A stretch of 64,000 nucleotides of DNA from Lactarius indigo (taxonomy: Eukaryota > Basidiomycota > Agaricomycetes > Russulales > Russulaceae), in the NCBI GenBank assembly GCA_025766275.1, contig JAFKAC010000036.1, forward strand, positions 248,001 through 312,000, given 5' to 3'. Numbering within the stretch: the stretch's first letter is position 1; the number at the start of each line of letters is the position of its first letter. The notes below the pieces were generated by a model. It saw only the letters and a list, made by a program, of their open reading frames with translations, had not been told where the DNA came from and did not search any database. The translations under genes and the position numbers were made by a program. Below are positions 48,312-59,898 of this stretch, one piece after another.

Positions 48312-50655
48312 CTACATCCCAAGAGAGGAGTACGAGTCGTTCGTCGGCAGACCACCGCCATCGGGCATTCCAGCCTCTTGCTTACGGTCCAAACCCGACA
48401 ACCCGAGCTCGTTTCCCGGTGGGTTCATCTTCGGCTCAGCGCCATCGCTCGCCCGGCTCCGCCCACGCGGTTCCTCTCGCGTACCCTCCTCGCCCACCCT
48501 CGCACGCGCACGCGCATCGTCCCGCTCGCGATCCCGAGTCCACTCCGTCCGCGTCTCCAGCTCTACCTGCACGTCCGCGAGCCGTTGCACGACGCGCGCC
48601 TTGCGTCCGACCTCGCCGTAGTTCCGGAACGTGCGGATGACGAGTATGAAGTATACGAGACCCAGGCCGACTTGGCACGTGATCCCAATCCGCGGGCCGA
48701 GTTCCGCATGTGGAGATAGAGGCGATTGTGTCTGGCCTCGGGCGCCAGTGCGCCAGACGAAGGACATGATCGCGACGACGAAGGCGAGCACCGACCACGC
48801 GAGCCAGACTCCGGGTAGCGCAAGGAGGACCCAGACGTTCCAGAATATGGCTGTTTCCGTCTTCTGAGCTTCCTATCCATGAGAATAAGCACGAGTTGAC
48901 TAACGGATCAGGACAGCGTTCGACATACCTCGGCCCAGCGAGATGCGCGGTACATACTGCGCATGTTATCGAAGCGCACAATATACATAATTCCAAACGA
49001 GAGACTCATCAGCGCGCTGACTAGAGAGCATAATGCAGCCGTGCGAGTCAAGGGATCGTCCGCCGCGTCCTGGATCTGGAACAAGGTCAAAATAGCTCTG
49101 CTCGACAATGTCAGTGACCAAGTCTCAAGCACAAAGCAATAGATAACCCACGAAAGGAGCAAAGCCGAAAGCACATTAAGCGTCTTCCATTCTCTCACAA
49201 GCGACGCCACGAAACTCTCCCATGAGAGCTTAAACCTGGCCAAGGCAGGCGAGACATTCGGTGGCACCCAGTCCTCTGGGAACGGTAAGATGGCACCCGT
49301 CGTGCGATATGGTGCGGTCTCTGTCCCCGCCGCTTCGCAAGCATCGATGATCCGCTGGAGCTCGGGTCTCGACACAGCCGCGTCCTGGAATATACGCGCG
49401 ACACGTGAAAAGTACAACGAAGGGAGCCGCAACTGAGTATGCAGATACAATTGGCGCGGGAGCATGTCGAACGCAACTATATGCACTTTATGGAAGCGTG
49501 CCGAGCCGAAGAACGGTACGCACGGGCACGTACACGAGACGTCGGTCTGGGACGCCGGCGTCCCTTCTTCTACGTCTCCGGGTCGCGCGCGCGCTCCAAA
49601 GCATCGCGCGAACGGGTTGAGCGACAGAGAAAAATGAAATTGGAAAGGATCGATGGGCATAAACGGCTCTTCGCGGGAATAGACGCGACCAAGAGGAGAG
49701 AAGCGATCTAGGAACGTGCGCAAGGGCGATATAGCACGCGAAGGAGAAGGGGAACGTGCAGGCGAGCCCGATCGTGAACGACTTTGCGTTGGCGACTCGG
49801 CGCTGTTTTTTTGCGACTGAGAAGCCTTGCGTGAATGTCCATGCCCCTGCCTATGATGCGAGTCATGGAGTCGGTGCCCGTGTACGCTTTCGTGTGCTCG
49901 AGCCAAAAGAGAAGCAAAGGCGCTTCCATGAGAGCTAGAGAGAATCGGTTCACTGGCAGTAGGTAACTGGCGATTGTCTATAAAAAAAAAAAGTTTAGCG
50001 TGGGTATTATTTCCTGTTTTGAGTGGCTCCGCGCGCTTTTGGCGGGGGTATATGCGCCTTTGCGGCGACCCCATACTAGGATACGCGCTCTAGAACTATG
50101 ACAGGTGAATGCTCACTTGGGCGGGGGCTAGTCGATGACCCTCTATCACTATCAAACGAAACGCGCTGTCGTGATGGTGACTCCCGCTCCACTGCGCTGT
50201 CGGAAACGCTATGGTGCATCGGGAGGGCAGCGCGCAAGGCCGGTGACGGCGGCAAACGCGTTTCCGACGTCGAAGGGAACTCAGAACCCTCTAGGGTGCC
50301 GCTTTTCATACGCAGACTGGTGGCAGAACGGCTGGTAGGCGACGGCCGAAGGTGAGAGGGTAGAGCGGATAGTTTGTCAGAGCTGGTGAGCTGAGACCCG
50401 GAAGAACTAGAGGCTGTTTCAAAAGGAGGTCAAAAGAATACGCGGGGGTATCGTCGGGTATGAGTGATACGAACCAGGCAGACTTTGGTTGGATTGTCCC
50501 ACTTCGGGTGGAGTGTCGGAGGCAGTTGGGAATGGGACATGATTGTCGCGTTCTGATTCCTCTGAAGGCTGACGGAGGTATAAGAGATTGGCTGGAAGCC
50601 GTGTTGTGTTTGCATCTGGAGTGTTGGCCATATCATTGGTGGGAAGAGAAAACAA
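48312..50655 (-). CDS. Multi-pass membrane protein of unknown function, most complete array copy
   Basis: N-terminal disordered part from MANTPDANTTRLPANLLYLR through SSSSGSQLTSSDKLSALPS to SEHSPVIVLER. A long exon (48929 to about 50095) follows with SFASLLARAHESV-like and SRSRSGSPARSPSPSR segments, and hydrophobic stretches at LNVLSALLLSWVIYCFVL and LVSALMSLSFGIMYIVRF. An intron at 48873-48928 (GTATGT donor) joins SRWAE to EAQKTETAIFWNVWVLLALP, another hydrophobic stretch and VGLGLVYFILVIRTFRNY. The acidic/Arg-rich C terminus ends PTNDSYSSLGM. About four membrane segments are expected. Two single extra T bases (about 50417 and 50082, coding strand) break the N-terminal frame; removing each restores a smooth reading. 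The family seems fungal and uncharacterised. Confidence 0.7.
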
Positions 50656-51761
50656 CGGTAAAACGGGGAACTAAGCGAAGGTTGGTCTGTACACCACGCG
50701 AGTTGCCATATTCGTGCAGCCACGAACAGCTCTCCTCAGCCTTACCGCCCGAGAGCCCCGAGGAAGTTAACCTCCACTGGCCACAGTGCTGAATTGGGCG
50801 AAGAAGTATTATTATGTACACACTGGCCACCACCGCGTCGTAACAAACTGTCATTCAAGCTGTCATCCATCCATTCCTCGACGTCATTTATTTGCAAATT
50901 TATTGTAAGAGAGCATCTCGTCTAGTTAACTCCGTATGTTCAGTGCGAACACTTTAGAGTAACTGAAGTGATACGTAGTTGGTTACGAACCAATCCGAGT
51001 CCGCGGGGCTTCGTAGACAGACTGTGCCGCAATAGAGTTATCCCCAATTGGTGTATGCTTGGGTCCGAGTCGGGAGTAAACCAGGACCTTGACAAGGACT
51101 CTCCTCGTTCCGCCAAACATTACTACAGGAAACATGTTTCACAGTCATCTAACGGCATTAGTTGATTACGACGATTGGTGATGGCGGTGGGTGGACACAG
51201 GCCAGACAGACGCGACTCGATCGTATCGGCGGGCCGTGGTACTTGTCAGCACCTACTGCTTCCGGATGGAAATGTTATTTGTTGCAGGTCAGTGCAGGTC
51301 GGTGCAGAAACTTGCATGCTACAACGACCGAAGGCTATTTGGCCCAGGGTTTCAAGTCAAACAGGCGGGAAATGTAGGGGGGAGTGAATTGAATCACGCG
51401 ATGAGTCGGGCCGTTGCCTTCTTGTTGATTATTACCTAGTGATTACCTTGACCCTGACACTATTCCTGGCTCGATGCGCGAGTCGAAGAACAGGCAGCGG
51501 TCTACTATAGCACTGCTCCGGTCTCCGTGGCTTTGACGTTATCTATGGGAGCTATCGGACTCGCGTTTGATTTGACTCTGGAGTCCTGTGGGTCACTTTT
51601 TCACTTCTCCAAGCTTGGCACCTGCAACTGCCTCGTGCTAGCGTTCATGCAGACGCAACCAAAGTCGCTGGGAACAAGGTGCACTAAAATTACATCTCGT
51701 AAAGAGGTAGTCATCAAGAACATAACAGCAACTCCAAGACGTAGAAAGCGAACTATGGATA
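50656..51761. other. No recognisable gene
   Basis: Several overlapping short frames (50960-51775, + strand) without recognisable domains. This is the 5' flank of the membrane-protein gene and the 3' flank of C6. Confidence 0.4.
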
Positions 51762-54700
51762 TCATGAATCGCTGAACGATCCGGGGAACGCGAAGTTTCC
51801 GGATGCCAAACTCGTCGCAGAGGAGCGACGATGATCTGTTATAGTCGTCCGCGTGCTCCCCGTCCCTGGAATGGACAGCGGGGGTGGTCGACGCTGCTGT
51901 CTCTGCGCTTGCTGAGGCGCGAATCGTGGAAGCGAGGGCACAAGGGATACCTCGGACGGAAATCGCGACCTCACACTTGCGTTCGCGCTCTGCGTGCCCA
52001 AGCGAGTGACGTCCTGCTCTTGAGGCAGTCTCTCCGGTGTTTCCGCAAAGGTGCGTGACGACGAAATGGTCGGCGTCAAGGGGCGAACTGTCGCCTGCGC
52101 TGGCGAACGGCGCCGAGGCGGGTCGACAGCTGAACGTGGACGTGGGATAGATAAGTTGGACAGGGCAGGGGTAAACATGCTACCTGTTGGTTGTGGATGG
52201 AGATTGGGAGCAGGTACCGCGACATCTTTACTCATAGCGTCATCAGGGAAGACCCGCACCCGCACAGGGAGTTCTGAGCCCGCGAATTCCGTGAATATCT
52301 GTAACTCTGGGAAATCTGGAAGCTGGGGCAGCCATGGTGCTGGTGCTTGCGTAGGTGTGTGCCCCCCGGACAGCTCCTCGTATACAGAGGAGCCCGATGG
52401 CGACATGGGAGGGGTGGAGAGTGTGTGCGCATAACTGCTTCCTGGGGAGTGTGTAGGGCTCGAGGACTGCAGACTAGGCTGAGGGGAAAGGTCCTCGAAT
52501 CGCGAGAATGAAATCGTAGACGTGGCCGATGAATCATCATCCACCACGGGTGTTCGCCCTCTCGGATAGATCGGGGATGGTAATGGTGACGAAAGGGGAC
52601 GGCACTCGTCGAGCAGGATATGCGCATTGTCGATGAGGGTTTCCATTACAGAATCCTGGTACACTTAAGTATCGGGAATTGAGAAGAGAATGCGACATAC
52701 ATGCATCGACTGGCCAAAGCCGCCTTGTAAAACCTCGTCATTGCCAAAAACTATGGGGGTGAATACGAAAGCTAGGTTCTTTGAGTCCATTCCGTTCTTA
52801 TTCGAATGAGAGAAAACACGGGAGAGGTGCCATAAAAGGGCTTCCAACGATGTTCGATGAACCGCAGGCAATCCATGAATCCTCGATCGTAAGAGGACGA
52901 AACCGTTTGCAGTATGAGAGGCTAAATAAAATATCAAAACACGCGTAAAAGTTTAGAGTCAGCGATGCAGTACCAAGATCACGGCTGTGTTGAATACGAT
53001 CTTGTAGTCGGAAGCTGAACAATGGCTCCGGAAGTACTTTCAAGTAGAGCTACGTAACGTGTCGTAGATGAGCCAAAAGGAGTTAAATAACCGTAATGGC
53101 TGACCTTGAGAAGTGAGGCGACTGTATAGATGTCTGTATCGGAGCTGAAGGAGAATCCCTTTTCGTCTCGTTCGACTTTGCGCTGCAGCTATATGCGTGT
53201 TTACAGTTTAATTCATGAGAGGGCGTGTCCCACTGACCTCTTGCACGTGGGCGTGCTGCCTGGACAACTGCATTCCGGGATGAGAGATAATAGCATAAGT
53301 CGCGTCAATGAGCTCACCGTGTATATCCCTTCCGCCTCTAGCCCCCTCTTCTCAACCTCCTCGATGCAGAGCCTAAGGATAGTCGGAACATTGTTCTGAC
53401 TTTCTCGGGCTGTCGCATAGTCTGCCAAGGAGAGGCCGAAAACCAAATCTGGGCATTCACCGACATCATAGTTGTGGTAAAGAGTGCGAGGAGGAATAGA
53501 AAGAGCGAGGGAGGAACGGAGAGATGCCGCTAGAATAGAGGTATCGGTCTCGGCTGAGATATTCTCCACTGCCGATCGAGCATCCGTGGCCAGGTCGTTA
53601 TGCATAGTGCATATTGTGCTGTGGACTGCGTTAGGCCCCGAACAACAAGGTAGATTTATAGCGCTGACACAGTGGTGTCTGCATATTTAACGAGAACCTT
53701 CTTGACAGTTTCTGTGGTTTCGAAAGAGATACGTTCCAGATTCTGCAAAGACGAGGTTTGTGTCATTGTCCTCTTGCAGAAAAGGACTCACATTATAGCC
53801 GTCCTCCAAGACTTTGACCCTCTGCAATCGAAGGCTACAAAGCCGGTGAATAGCCTTGCGATACTCGTCATCTGGCTCAATTCGGTCAACAACGTAAAGA
53901 CCTCGGCTGCACGAACACACCAGCCACTTCAGCTTCTTGTTTAGCGCGAGCCATGCGGACCGCGGGGTCGACATTACCACCCCTGATCGAACCGTCTCTG
54001 TCCAGTCGTGTAATAAACTGGTTCAGTTGTTTCCTTCCTGTGGTCCCATGATCGGGTCAAGTCCAAGATACTATTTGTCATGAGGACGTTACCATGTTGA
54101 GCGAGATCCGAGATTGACCGAGCAGTAGACAGTGTGCGATGTCGAGAAAAAGTGCCAGAAGGCTTGCCGTCGTGCATGCGTGGCAGCTGTGTGGGATACG
54201 ATATGTAGATCGTAAGGCTAGATTGAGAAGTTGACTTGGAACTTACCTCAAGGAGACTAGGCGATTGACCGGCACCTTGGGGCTGAGTGGAGGCGAGGGA
54301 AAGATCCTGGTAGCATCGCCAAATATCAGCGAGAGGAAAGGAGTAGCAAACTATGAGAGGGTTACCTCATATTCTTGACATTTTCTGAAATATGCCCTCT
54401 TAAGCTTTGGGAGGGTATTCTCTGCATAGTCGGCGTAGGCCGCGGCAGATTCCTTTAGATCATCCTTGACACGCTTTCTTGCGCGATCCTGAGTGTCCTA
54501 TGGACGCTTGAGACGTGACACAGCACGTTCTTTGAATATGAATTCAGCTTACTTTCAACGTTGCCAGAGGGTTGATGACGTCAGCGGCGAGCGTATTCAT
54601 GAATACCTGTCGAGTTCTGGTTTCTATGGATTTTGTGAGCATCAGACCCTCAATTCACGTCGTATTATTTCGCACCGCGTTCTAGATTGTCCCTGACTTC

Positions 54701-55048
54701 GTTCCACGCCACTCTAGTTGTGTTGGGCTCGATAGAATCGAAGGATGCATCGGCGGCTTTCGCCTTGTGATAGAGTTTCCTTAAAGAATTGACGCTGTGC
54801 GAGCAAAAACTGAGCTCAACATACGGGAGTTTTGATTTCTCGCGTAGGGACTAACTATACTTCTTCGATCTTTTTCCTGAAAACGAGGTGATCAGGGCGA
54901 GACGAGGAACTCGAGTTGAGACGAAGAACCTTTCGCGAAAGAAGGTGAGGTAACGATCTGCGAGGACCTTCAGATGTGTATCGTATTGGGCGATCAAGCC
55001 ATTCGAATGGCCATCCAACACCGCCCTGGACTGAGGTTCTGCAGACAT
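51762..55048 (-). CDS. C6: F-BAR/RhoGAP-like paralogue with most canonical RhoGAP half
   Basis: The start is MSAEPQSRAVLDGHSNGLIA, with DRYLTFFRER joined to KKIEEV, then SLRKLYHKAKAADASF and TRVAWNEVRDNLER. RhoGAP part 1 (53213-53605) has PDLVFGLSLADYATARE, VPTILRLCIEEVEKRGLEAE and GIYT before the intron. Part 2 (52665-52937) has HTANGFVLLRSRIHGLPAVH and NGMDSKNLAFVFTPIVFG, which keeps the Asn-Leu-Ala and Pro residues typical of RhoGAPs. The tail is one open frame of 300 codons starting QDSVMETLIDNAHILLDE and ending SSATSLASGNFAFPGSFSDS. Thr occupies the arginine-finger position. This copy is clearly diverged from C2-C5 and may resemble the ancestral gene most. Confidence 0.78.
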
Positions 55049-57107
55049 GAGAAACCTGAATGAAGCTGGTTATCCGGGGCCACAACGTGCCGCCGCGTTT
55101 TTTGTAGGCCATTGAACAGGCGGCAGCCATGTGGTTTATCTTAGACCCATCTCCGGTATGTTCCAAGGTATGTTTCCGCGCCAACTTGACAGGCAACATG
55201 TTGATTGGTTCCCTTTTGGGAGGCATTGGATGACATAATAATCAAAGGGTGCGACTGAACGCAGCGTTCAGACTCGACGGCCCTATCATACTAAACCTCC
55301 AGTACGAGGCTGGAATGTACGGACTGGGGTTAGCACCTTGCTAAATACGCGACAGCCATGTGATGTATGATTTGTCTCATCGCAATACATCCACAGCGGA
55401 CGGTACCAGCGCTGCCGACGTTGGCACGACTTTAGGCCCCACCCTAGCTAATAGCACAATCACTTTCAAGTACCAGGTCGCCACCAACGTATCGCAGTGG
55501 AACAACAAGCGTCGGTGGTCCACACAAGAACTTGTGAAACCCTTTTTTGTTTCTAGTACCGGCGCGAAGATCCCACGGCGCTTTCGCGCGCGTCAATGTG
55601 GAGCACTGTAAAGACCATCGTATCCGGCTTTCTGACATTCAGAGATCGATGCAGAACATTTCGAGAAAGATACGTGCATGTATCATGTTCTCTTCGATTG
55701 AACCGAAGAGCTCCCTTTACCGTTTCGCGGAGACACCCTTCGTTTTTTGGTTGTTTTTTTGGTTTTTTTTATTAGAAAAAAAAATTCTTGAAAAACCTTG
55801 TTTTATATTTCGACGTCGGCAAGGTGTTGGTCGGTTTTTTTTTTGACGCAGCCCAGCACGAGCGGGAAAACTACATTGAAAAATCAAGACAACGAGTCTC
55901 GTGCACACGACCGAGGCCTGAGGACATCTAGAGATTCTAGGAGGCGGCTTTTCGGATCATACTGGCGCCGGCTTTGTGGCGCCTCCGATTGCGTTCCGCG
56001 CAAGGACTGCTGGGTTGGAGACCTGTTTTGGTGGCAGGATCTCCGATGTGGTGCTCGAGAATCCGCGGCTGCTTGAGTGCTTCTTGTTGTGATAAACTTT
56101 GGCAAAAAGTCGAAGTGCATCCCTGGACAACACGTCACACAGATACCTGGGTCGACAGCTCATGAAAATAAACCTACTTGAGTGTCCTATATTCCTATAT
56201 TCCACTTTCAAGTCGCTGTTCTCTTTGATTTGGCTAGTAACAGGTTCTCAGAGCGATTACAGCTGTAAAAAAAAAACAGGTTCTCAGAGCTTTTCGATCT
56301 CCGCGGATCTCTGGTCGACAATCACCTAGCGTAGATAAAGTGTATATTCGCTTCGGCCCTCTTTTTGAGGTGTTTGAGACTACATCTGACAAGTCAGAAG
56401 ACTGTTCCTTATCAGTAATATGTGTAGGGCGCCTCAGGGTGACGCAACTTGAAGTAGCCTCTATATGTACTACAGCTGGTCTGCATGCATGGTCTTGTAT
56501 GCGCCTCTGCATTTACGGTGTCGACCTGCAATTAGCCACGAGAGTTATATAGGGTATTTTCGAGTTCCTGGTCCCCAGCTCAGGGTCTACGTTACATGGA
56601 GGGCCAAAGGACGCAGGCGCTGCCATGGTGGGTGTCGAAGGAAAAGAAGGTATGAATTCCGATGTGTGAGAATAGCTCTAGCTATACAGACTCCGCACGA
56701 GGCCACGCGACAAGAATTCATATATACGAGGAACTGCGATCTTGCACATCACTCTGCGTGGTTCCATGTTGCGCCTTTATTGAGTCCGTACTCGCAGCTT
56801 GGGTAGTCACTCGACATGTTCTGCCCACGGCGCCGCAGATACAGAGATGTCCGCGGAATTATCTTACGCTCCTGCATGATGCGCCGTATAATTTGGGGGA
56901 TATTCAACACCAGGACCGTAGAACCTCCGAAGTCTTCTTTCGATGATTAGCTATGCGTCCATGTTATCCTATGTCACAATACACTTGGTAAATACAACAC
57001 AACACAGTCCAAACGAATGGCCGCATTCGGAGCCCGCACCGCTGTGAGTAGACCAACAAGCCCTCCTAACTTGTCCATCAAACCTTAAGGAAACTAAAAC
57101 GTACGTA
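55049..57107. other. Region between C6 and C7, no recognisable gene
   Basis: Homopolymer-rich stretch at 55740-55850. A 16-bp direct repeat aacaggttctcagagc lies at about 56239 and 56276. One + strand frame near 55940-56085 reads GGGFSDHTGAGFVAPPIAFR, open for about 45 codons; I do not recognise it. No clear companion or membrane-protein copy is seen here. Confidence 0.4.
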
Positions 57108-59898
57108 TCATCTTAGTCTCTCTTCAGGAGCTGGGGAATAGGCACCAATCGCAGATCGCAAACTCGTTGCGGAGGAGAGGGGATGGTCCGTGATGTCCGA
57201 CAGTACACTTGCGGCACCTGGGCTTAGAGAAAGCGACAATGCTTCTAGGTGCTCGGGTTGCCGCCGCGAGACCGTCGATTGTGGAGGTGGGGGCTCAACG
57301 TCCTGGGACGAATTCCAAAACATCGCTTCCCTGTTTCTCGGTTGATGTTTGGACTGCTCTCCCGTAGGCGCCTCCTTTGTTTCCGAGGGGCCTCGTGACC
57401 GCGAAAAACCGGGTAGCGGGCTGAAGAGGGGGACCAGAGTTGGTGTGAAGCGCCCTGATAGGTCCACAGGAGAATTCGAGGGTGATATGGAAGAAGTGGA
57501 TTGTGAAGATGTGTGAATGTGGCTAATAGGACGGGGCCGAGGCCGAAGAATAGGGCCCGTGGCTTGGACTTCACAATGTTGTGGAAACTCGGGGCTCAAA
57601 AACAATGACCCATAGCTGACGACAGACGATGTCTCTTCGGCTCGGGTGGAAGACGGCGGCGTCGGCGGAAGTGAATATTCATGAAATAAGGTTTGGGCAT
57701 TCTTGATGAGAATCTCCATGATGGATACCTAGGTGAAACGAGTGTTGGAAGACTAGACAATTGGAAGACATGACAGAAATGAAACGTACCGTCGCTAGCT
57801 TTCTTATATCAACATTGCCTTGCATCATCACCTCGCCTTTACCGAAAATATGTAGGGCCAACGCGGAAGCGAGGTCTTGTGGGCCCATTCCGTTCCTTTC
57901 CATATGAGAAGCGACTAAAGAGAAATGGTGCGAAAGAGCTCCTAGGGACGCCCTGTGGACTGCAGGTAGTTCGTGGATTTTCGACCGTAGTAACGAAAAA
58001 TCGTTTTCAGTATAACAAGCTAGATACCGAAATTAGTTCATAGACGCAAAAGGTGAGCATTTAGACTACTAACCTTTATTTTGTCCATATAGTCTATAAT
58101 CGTGTAAAGAGAGCCTAAATAGAGGCTCCGGGAGCTCGCGAAGGTAAAGCTAAGCGATGAGTCGCAGTTGAGCCTCACGAATCGGCGCGATCGCAATGAC
58201 TAACCTGAAGAAGCATGGCAATAGAATGGATGTCGTCTGTAGAGCTGAATGAAAATGACCTTTCGTTCTGTTCGAACCTGTGCCGCAACTTATTAAGTTT
58301 TACGTGAGCCAGGGAACCGGTACGCGATAGCATGTTGGACTGACCTTCTGTACTTCCGCACTGTCCATAGAACCCGACTAAAATTTGAAGACTAAACAAG
58401 AATCTATCACATTCACTTGGAAGGGCTTACCGAATATATTTTATTAGTATTCAATCCCCTTTGCTCGATCTCTTCAGTGCAAACCCTAATGATTTTCGGC
58501 ACTATGTCTTCTCTGTCTCGAGAACTCGCGTAGTCTGCCAACGTGACACCAAAAATAGCGTCCGAATATCCGCCGACACGGAAATTGCGATAAAAAGTGA
58601 CTGGAGGGGTGGCAAAGGTAAGGGCGCGACGGAAGGATGCTCCCAGATCCTGGGTATTGGGACCGGCTAAAGCCTTCTCGACTTCTGACTGTGTAGTTAT
58701 CGCCAGGTAGGTGTGCTTTCCAAGTGAAGAGCTGTTTATAGAAACGGATTTAACAAATATTCAACAGTGGGCTTCGTAGCACTGACATCATGCCGTCTAC
58801 AAACTTGACAAGGGTATCCTTAATAGTTGTCGCGAGAACAAAGCGCTCAAGGCTCTGTGTTGATGACGTTTGGCATGGCATGGCATAGATATCTGGCGTA
58901 GAATGTCACTCACCTCGTAACCATCCTCCAAGACTTCGACTCTCCGCAATCGAAGGACGTTGAGGGTGTGAACGGCCTTTCGACAGTCGTCCTCGGAAAC
59001 TGGTCCAGAAAACGAATTGAGAAGTAGAATTAGGATCACCAGTGTTATCAACGCACCCACTTCCTCAGGCTCAGTAACATCAGACTCAGTATCTTCCGTC
59101 TCCCGCCGACCACGAAATAATGATGAGAATCTGGATCCAGTTTTCTTACTTGAAGTCGAAGGATCCGGGGTTCGTTTTGGGATCTCAGCAGGTCGGACGT
59201 AGTCCTGGTATTTCTTCAAATATACCCGTCCAAGCTTCGAGAGGGTGTTCTCTGCATGGTTAGCATAATCCTCAGCAGACGTCTTCAATTCTTCCTTGAG
59301 TCGCTTTCGCGTCTGCGCCAGTGATTCCTATTGAATAGCCCTGTCAAAACCAACAAATATCCCGATGAGAAATTCTTGGCCTACCTTTAACGCCGTGAGA
59401 GGTTTAAGGATGTCGACGTCCAACGTATCCACGAAAGCCTGTCTGGCTTTACTTTCTGCAACATTTGAGGGGTCCAGATTCTACTCTGGGATATGTGGAT
59501 GCGCACCTCTTTCCAAATTCCCTCTGATTTTGTTCCATGCAGCTCTCGTTGTAGTCGGTTCGATGCGTGGGTCAAACGAAGTATCGGTGACATATGCCTT
59601 GAGAAAGAGGTTCCGTAATGAGTCAACACTACGATGATAAGATGTTAGCCCAACCGATACATGGCAGTTACTATATGATTTTTTTGGAAAACTGACTATG
59701 TTTCCTCGACGCTTCGCCTAAGAATCGGTGTATTAGCGTTGAACACAGGACGAGGGTTACTTCAACAAACCTTTCTCGGAAGAAAGAAAGATATCGATCT
59801 ACAATAATCTCGAGTTGGGTGTCGAATTGGGAGATCAAACTATTGGAATGACCCTCCAGGGCTATTCGGGACTGGGGTTCTGTAGATATCAGAGACAT
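57108..59898 (-). CDS. C7: F-BAR/RhoGAP-like paralogue
   Basis: The start is MSLISTEPQSRIALEGHSNS, with DRYLSFFRER joined to RSVEETY and VDSLRNLFLKAYVTDTSFDP, then TTTRAAWNKIRGNLER. A later F-BAR exon (58797-59288) has EDYANHAENTLSKLGRVYLK and a linker SRFSSLFRGRRETEDTES. RhoGAP part 1 (about 58430-58700) ends GLNTNKIYS. The LRHRFEQNERSFSFSS exon follows, then part 2 with MGPQDLASALALHIFGKGEV. The tail is one open frame of 203 codons from MEILIKNAQTLFHEY to SSATSLRSAIGAYSPAPEER. The catalytic Arg codon is TCG (Ser), and Asp replaces the usual Asn before Leu-Ala. No frame break was noticed in the parts checked. Confidence 0.75.
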
